DNA of 8,898 nucleotides from Bacillota bacterium (GTDB lineage Bacteria > Bacillota > Clostridia > Christensenellales > CAG-138): NCBI GenBank assembly GCA_023416175.1, contig JAEZIE010000248.1, forward strand, positions 1-8,898, in the 5' to 3' direction. A model generated the notes under the pieces. That model did no database searches. It was not told where the DNA came from and was given only the letters and a program-made list of their open reading frames with translations. Of this stretch, positions 6,306 to 8,898 are shown one piece after another. The translations under genes and the position numbers were made by a program. The stretch's first letter is position 1. Every line of letters begins with the position of its first letter.

Positions 6306-6440
6306 GCTGGTATCAAAATTTGCGCTGCTTATACGCTATATATGTGTGGCAACTTTTAAATTTATGAATACATGAATAGGCTTACCTGCGGATAAACTAT
6401 CCAATACATGAACGTAATCAAGGAGGGATTACCAACCTTT

Positions 6441-7250
6441 ATGGATATCCGCAAATCCTGCGCATTTTTTTTGCTGCTAATCATGTTTTTTTCCGGCTGC
6501 GCCGCTCCTGGTGAATATGGGCCGGTGAAGACTGACCCTGCAATTTCCCCGATGCCGCCCGCAAGCGTTTCTCCTGCCAATTCGCCCGCCGCAAACATGT
6601 CCTCGCCTTCCGTTACGCCCGAGGTCATTGCCCCCGCCATGGCTGTGGAACCTGAAAAGTTCGGGTCCGTAGACGGCTTCTTTTATATGGAATTGAACGA
6701 TGAAATGAAAGAGCGCATCGCAGGGGTAAGCTACCCGGCGGATGACAGCAAGGCGAAAATTCATTACGACGATTTGCGCTACATTGGCCTGTTGTATTAT
6801 GATTTTGAAGGCAATGTCAAAACTGGCGAGCTGATTGTACACAAAAAGCTTGCGGACGAGCTGATGGAGATATTCTGCGAGCTGTATCGGTGCAAATATC
6901 CCTTTACTTCGGTAAGGCTGGTGGACGATTTTGACGCCGACGACAAGCGCTCCACGGAAGCGAACAACACCTCCTCGTTCAACTACCGCACCGTATCGGG
7001 CAGCAAGAAGCTCTCGCTGCACAGCTACGGCATGGCGATCGACATCAACCCCAAGCTCAACCCGTACGTGAAAAAGGGCGCCGTCTCCCCAAAGAACGGT
7101 GCTCCCTATGCGGACCGCTCCAAGGATTTTCCGGGCAAAATCGACCGTGATGATTTAGTATACAAGCTCTTCACCAAACACGGCTGGGAATGGGGCGGCA
7201 ATTGGAAGACGGTAAAAGACTACCAGCATTTTGAGAAGGACGTGCGGTAA
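6441..7250 (+). CDS. M15-family D,D-carboxypeptidase-like lipoprotein
   Basis: This is a probable zinc peptidase anchored to the outer face of the membrane, trimming peptidoglycan stem peptides. Numbered from the ATG at 6441 (269 aa), residues 1-20 are a lipoprotein signal: basic start, hydrophobic run FFLLLIMFF, lipobox FSGC with Cys20. Residues about 21-72 are a Pro/Ser/Ala-rich linker. The catalytic domain (about 75-269) has SLHSYGMAID (His194, Asp201 as zinc ligands), the GWEWGGNW segment (248-255) and DYQHFE with His263 as third ligand. An in-frame ATG at 6408 would put 11 extra residues in front of the signal and has no ribosome site. AGGAGGG at 6421-6427 serves the ATG at 6441, with a long 13-nt spacing. 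It is a single gene with a strong terminator. It shares only the metal-site pattern with the peptidase at 1155-1802. The exact bond cleaved (D-Ala-D-Ala or L-Ala-D-Glu) is not decidable. Confidence 0.88.
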   Translation: MDIRKSCAFFLLLIMFFSGCAAPGEYGPVKTDPAISPMPPASVSPANSPAANMSSPSVTPEVIAPAMAVEPEKFGSVDGFFYMELNDEMKERIAGVSYPADDSKAKIHYDDLRYIGLLYYDFEGNVKTGELIVHKKLADELMEIFCELYRCKYPFTSVRLVDDFDADDKRSTEANNTSSFNYRTVSGSKKLSLHSYGMAIDINPKLNPYVKKGAVSPKNGAPYADRSKDFPGKIDRDDLVYKLFTKHGWEWGGNWKTVKDYQHFEKDVR

Positions 7251-7270
7251 ATTTATACTTAACATAGAGC

Positions 7271-7307
7271 AAAACGCCGACCCTCTTATAAACGGTCGGC
7301 GTTTTTT
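7271..7307. terminator. Strong bidirectional intrinsic terminator
   Basis: AAAACGCCGACC (7271-7282) pairs perfectly with GGTCGGCGTTTT (7294-7305) around an 11-nt loop. T6 (7302-7307) follows on the + side and TTTT on the minus side. It ends the M15 lipoprotein gene and, from the other direction, the TetR-flavoprotein operon. Confidence 0.9.
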
Positions 7308-7356
7308 GTTTCGGTTTTTGGGGGGACCGGCCCGGATCAGGCCTCCTTATGAATTA

Positions 7357-8079
7357 TCAACCTCCGCAGGAAAAGGGGCTCTTATCCTTCGTCCATCCCT
7401 GATTTTCCCAATGCACACGGTCCTTTTCATTCCAGCCGCCTTTTCTCATCATACTGCGTATCATGAAAAACATGCTTCTTTGTCTAAGCGGAACCGGTAG
7501 CCGATCAACATGCCGTAAGCTATTAAACGTATTTTCCGCAAGGGCCCGTATCCCACGAAGGATACCCGCACGCGTTTTCTCCGGAATACCATCCCACGAT
7601 ACCGCATTGACCGGTTTTTGGAAGGAAAGCACGCGCCTTGTGCCCCAGTACCGCAGGCTGCTTGCCATGGTCTTGGTGGTGTGGGACAACCCCGCCCCCG
7701 CCGTGGTGGAGATAGTAACGCCGATCTTATGGAACATGGACGGGTGCGGCCGATGTACCATCCACATGTAACCAAGATGGTCTAAAAACGCTTTCATCTG
7801 CCCTGAAATGTCAAACACATAGACAGGCGAAGTGAGTACGATAATATCCGCCTCGATCATCGCCTGCACAATGGGCTGCATGCTGTTCGCGTGTGGGCAT
7901 TTATCCTCTCCTTTAAAAAAGCAGTTGAAGCACCCCACGCAAAAATGCGGCATATCCTTGGGCAGCGTAAACTCGGTCACTGCGACATCCGTGCGTTTGC
8001 GCAGTTCCTCAAGGAACAGTTCTTTGCAGTGCCACGTACTTCCGTGGCGGGCGTTTCCGTTGATGATGGCGACTTTCAT
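7357..8079 (-). CDS. Flavodoxin-fold NAD(P)H-dependent oxidoreductase with iron-sulfur-flavoprotein-like cysteine motif
   Basis: This 240-residue cytoplasmic protein belongs to the FMN reductase / flavodoxin-like superfamily. The FMN phosphate-binding loop is at the N-terminus (INGNARHGST, 6-15), and the second flavin segment is TSPVYVFDISGQMKAFLDH (83-101). Between them Cys47, Cys50, Cys53 and Cys61 form CX2CX2CX7C, the spacing known for the 4Fe-4S site of iron-sulfur flavoproteins, so an electron-transfer role is plausible. Related proteins without a cluster share parts of this motif. The C-terminal 75 residues (Arg- and Met-rich, ending SCGG) are not assigned. The natural electron donor and acceptor are unknown. 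GAGG (8087-8090) lies 7 nt before the ATG. The ATG overlaps the TetR stop codon (ATGA), which indicates translational coupling and probable shared control by that repressor. Confidence 0.83.
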   Translation of the reverse strand: MKVAIINGNARHGSTWHCKELFLEELRKRTDVAVTEFTLPKDMPHFCVGCFNCFFKGEDKCPHANSMQPIVQAMIEADIIVLTSPVYVFDISGQMKAFLDHLGYMWMVHRPHPSMFHKIGVTISTTAGAGLSHTTKTMASSLRYWGTRRVLSFQKPVNAVSWDGIPEKTRAGILRGIRALAENTFNSLRHVDRLPVPLRQRSMFFMIRSMMRKGGWNEKDRVHWENQGWTKDKSPFSCGG

Positions 8080-8729
8080 TTTTCTTCCTCTCTTTCCGTT
8101 CCCTGAATGCCGTATGTCGTTACAAAATGATCAATGTGGCGCAAAAACTGCGATCTTGCTTCTGCATGACCTTCGGGTGTAGCGTCAAATTTATAAAACA
8201 GCAAAAATATGGGCGAATAAAATGCCAGCGCGAGCATGTAAGGGTCCGCCTTGCTGAAAAGCCCTTCCTCAATCAGCGCGGCGAACAGCTCGGTTTGGTA
8301 AGTAAGCGCGGCGTCAAAGGCATTCTCCCGAAAACGTTTTGCAGCTTCCTCATCCCGGTATTGTTCAATGGTAAGCATTTTTCTCAGCTTTACGTTCAGC
8401 TCATCCGTAAAATAATAATCAAACAGCGTCTCCGTCAGATGAGCAAACTGTTGGGGCGTGATATTGCGGTACAGGCCGCGGATGTGTTCATCCACCACGT
8501 AACGGTTTTCTTCGTTGGTCAGATCAAGTGAATGCCCGACTTTCTCCCCCTTTGTCATGCAAAAAGCGAAAATAGAGTAGTAGATGTCCTGCTTGTTTTG
8601 AAAATGATTATAGAGCGAGCTTTCCTTAATGCCCACCGCCCGCGCGATATCCCGTACAGAAACGGCGTCATACCCTTTTTGGCTGAATAAATCAAGCGCT
8701 GCGTACAGGATTTTCTGTTTTGTATCCAT
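8076..8729 (-). CDS. TetR/AcrR-family transcriptional regulator
   Basis: Taken from the ATG at 8729 this is 217 aa, normal for the family. Residues 1-47 are the DNA-binding domain: TKQKILYAALDLFSQKGY, then the helix-turn-helix VSVRDIARAVGIKESSLYNHF (23-43) and NKQDI. The rest is an all-helical ligand and dimer domain typical of TetR proteins; its ligand cannot be predicted. An earlier ATG at 8744 lies inside the leader, has no ribosome site and touches the operator. The ATG at 8729 has GGTGG 4 nt upstream and the usual N-terminus (MDTKQKIL). It is the first gene of the operon and overlaps the flavoprotein start by 4 bp. Two palindromes in its promoter indicate autorepression. Confidence 0.9.
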   Translation of the reverse strand: MDTKQKILYAALDLFSQKGYDAVSVRDIARAVGIKESSLYNHFQNKQDIYYSIFAFCMTKGEKVGHSLDLTNEENRYVVDEHIRGLYRNITPQQFAHLTETLFDYYFTDELNVKLRKMLTIEQYRDEEAAKRFRENAFDAALTYQTELFAALIEEGLFSKADPYMLALAFYSPIFLLFYKFDATPEGHAEARSQFLRHIDHFVTTYGIQGTEREEEK

Positions 8730-8746
8730 TTTACCACCGTCCATTA

Positions 8747-8762
8747 ACTAACGTTCGTTAGT
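8747..8762. promoter_or_regulatory. TetR-type operator 1 (perfect 16-bp palindrome)
   Basis: ACTAACG-TT-CGTTAGT is a perfect inverted repeat covering the predicted transcription start of the TetR-flavoprotein operon. It is a typical size for a TetR-family dimer site. Binding would block initiation. That this regulator binds it is inferred from proximity. Confidence 0.75.
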
Positions 8763-8763
8763 A

Positions 8764-8792
8764 ATACTAACAAGTGTTAGGGTGTTTGTCAA
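8764..8792 (-). promoter_or_regulatory. Sigma-A-type promoter of the TetR-flavoprotein operon
   Basis: Read on the minus strand, the -35 box is a perfect TTGACA (8792-8787) and the -10 box is TAGTAT (8769-8764, four of six consensus bases), separated by 17 bp. Transcription would begin near 8757, giving a leader of about 28 nt to the TetR ATG at 8729. Operators lie in the spacer and at the start site. Confidence 0.75.
8766..8781. promoter_or_regulatory. TetR-type operator 2 (near-palindrome in the promoter spacer)
   Basis: CTAACA-AG-TGTTAG (8767-8780) is a perfect palindrome, and extended to 8766-8781 it matches the form of operator 1 (ACTAAC...GTTAG) with one outer mismatch. It lies between the -10 and -35 boxes. 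Its centre is 19 bp from the centre of operator 1. Confidence 0.7.
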
Positions 8793-8814
8793 TGGGTTTG
8801 AAAAAAATTTTGAA

Positions 8815-8840
8815 TAAAAAAAGAGGCACTGAACTGCCCC
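8815..8840 (-). terminator. Intrinsic terminator of a minus-strand transcript entering from the right
   Basis: In the minus-strand RNA, GGGGCA (8840-8835) pairs with TGCCTC (8828-8823), including one G-U, around loop GTTCAG. Seven Ts follow (8822-8816). The G-U pair and the T-tract both favour the minus strand. The transcript it ends lies outside the window. Confidence 0.55.
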
Positions 8841-8898
8841 CAGACGGTAAAGTAATATTCCAAGTAATAACGAAGGTATGCGTAGCATGTACCTGCAT

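Larger units (their letters stand above)
5999..6440. other. Gene-free region of stacked hairpins between aspartate kinase and the M15 lipoprotein
   Basis: No convincing gene is present. In order it holds: hairpin copy 1 (6015-6042); an AT stem TTATTA/TAATAA (6073-6088); the 153-bp nested inverted-repeat element (6089-6241); a small AAACC/GGTTT stem (6245-6261); and hairpin copy 2 with a T-tract (6273-6305). Then come about 135 bp of AT-rich sequence leading to the next gene. No convincing -35/-10 pair for that gene was found, although AT-rich sequence around 6330-6345 (TATACGCTATATAT) could include a -10. Confidence 0.7.

Noticed and set aside
6179..6367. 62-codon open frame running through the palindromic region
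   Set aside because: It spans hairpins and a terminator, has no ribosome site, and its composition follows the inverted repeats.
6408..6440. Upstream ATG for the M15 lipoprotein
   Set aside because: It has no ribosome binding site and would add a polar stretch before the signal peptide. AGGAGGG lies between the two ATGs and serves the later one.
8127..8531. Plus-strand open frame opposite the TetR gene
   Set aside because: The TetR frame has a clear helix-turn-helix and operon context. The opposite frame shows no family features.
8730..8744. Upstream ATG for the TetR regulator
   Set aside because: It is about 13 nt from the predicted transcription start, has no ribosome site and abuts the operator. 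The ATG at 8729 has GGTGG in place.

Overview
The window looks like a chromosomal stretch from a Gram-positive, low-to-mid GC anaerobe of the Bacillota, most likely Clostridia. The reasons are strong GGAGG-type ribosome binding sites, intrinsic terminators, a lipoprotein with a Pro/Ser/Thr-rich linker, a clostridial-type SerA next to a DUF1015 protein, and a CxxCxxC flavoprotein. Base composition is moderately GC-rich by eye. I cannot name the species.

Layout, left to right. (1) The Pro/Thr-rich C-terminal tail of an unseen protein ends at 74 and is followed by a terminator hairpin. (2) murI (glutamate racemase, +, 296-1099) converges on an M15-type peptidoglycan peptidase with a C-terminal peptidoglycan-binding domain (-, 1155-1802). 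The two genes share one hairpin terminator. (3) A region of about 270 bp with several short palindromes and a good sigma-A promoter leads into a three-gene + strand operon: serA (3-phosphoglycerate dehydrogenase), a DUF1015 protein and an aspartate kinase, 2070-5998. This couples the serine branch and the aspartate-family branch of amino acid synthesis. (4) A non-coding stretch of about 440 bp (5999-6440) holds two near-copies of one terminator hairpin flanking a 153-bp nested inverted-repeat element. (5) A second, unrelated-looking M15 peptidase, this one a lipoprotein (+, 6441-7250), ends in a strong bidirectional terminator. (6) A minus-strand operon encodes a TetR regulator and a flavodoxin-fold oxidoreductase with an iron-sulfur-flavoprotein-like cysteine cluster. 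The two genes overlap by 4 bp (ATGA). They are expressed from a consensus-like promoter carrying two TetR-type palindromic operators. (7) The right edge has a minus-strand terminator-like hairpin and sequence that might be the tip of a repeat or insertion sequence.

Functionally, murI and the two M15 peptidases concern the cell wall: D-glutamate supply, and cleavage of peptide stems. The central operon is amino acid biosynthesis. The right-hand operon is a self-contained, probably autoregulated redox or stress module. No rRNA, tRNA, CRISPR array, complete mobile element or recognised riboswitch is visible. The least explained parts are the palindromic element at 6089-6241 with its duplicated terminator, and the role of the DUF1015 protein.
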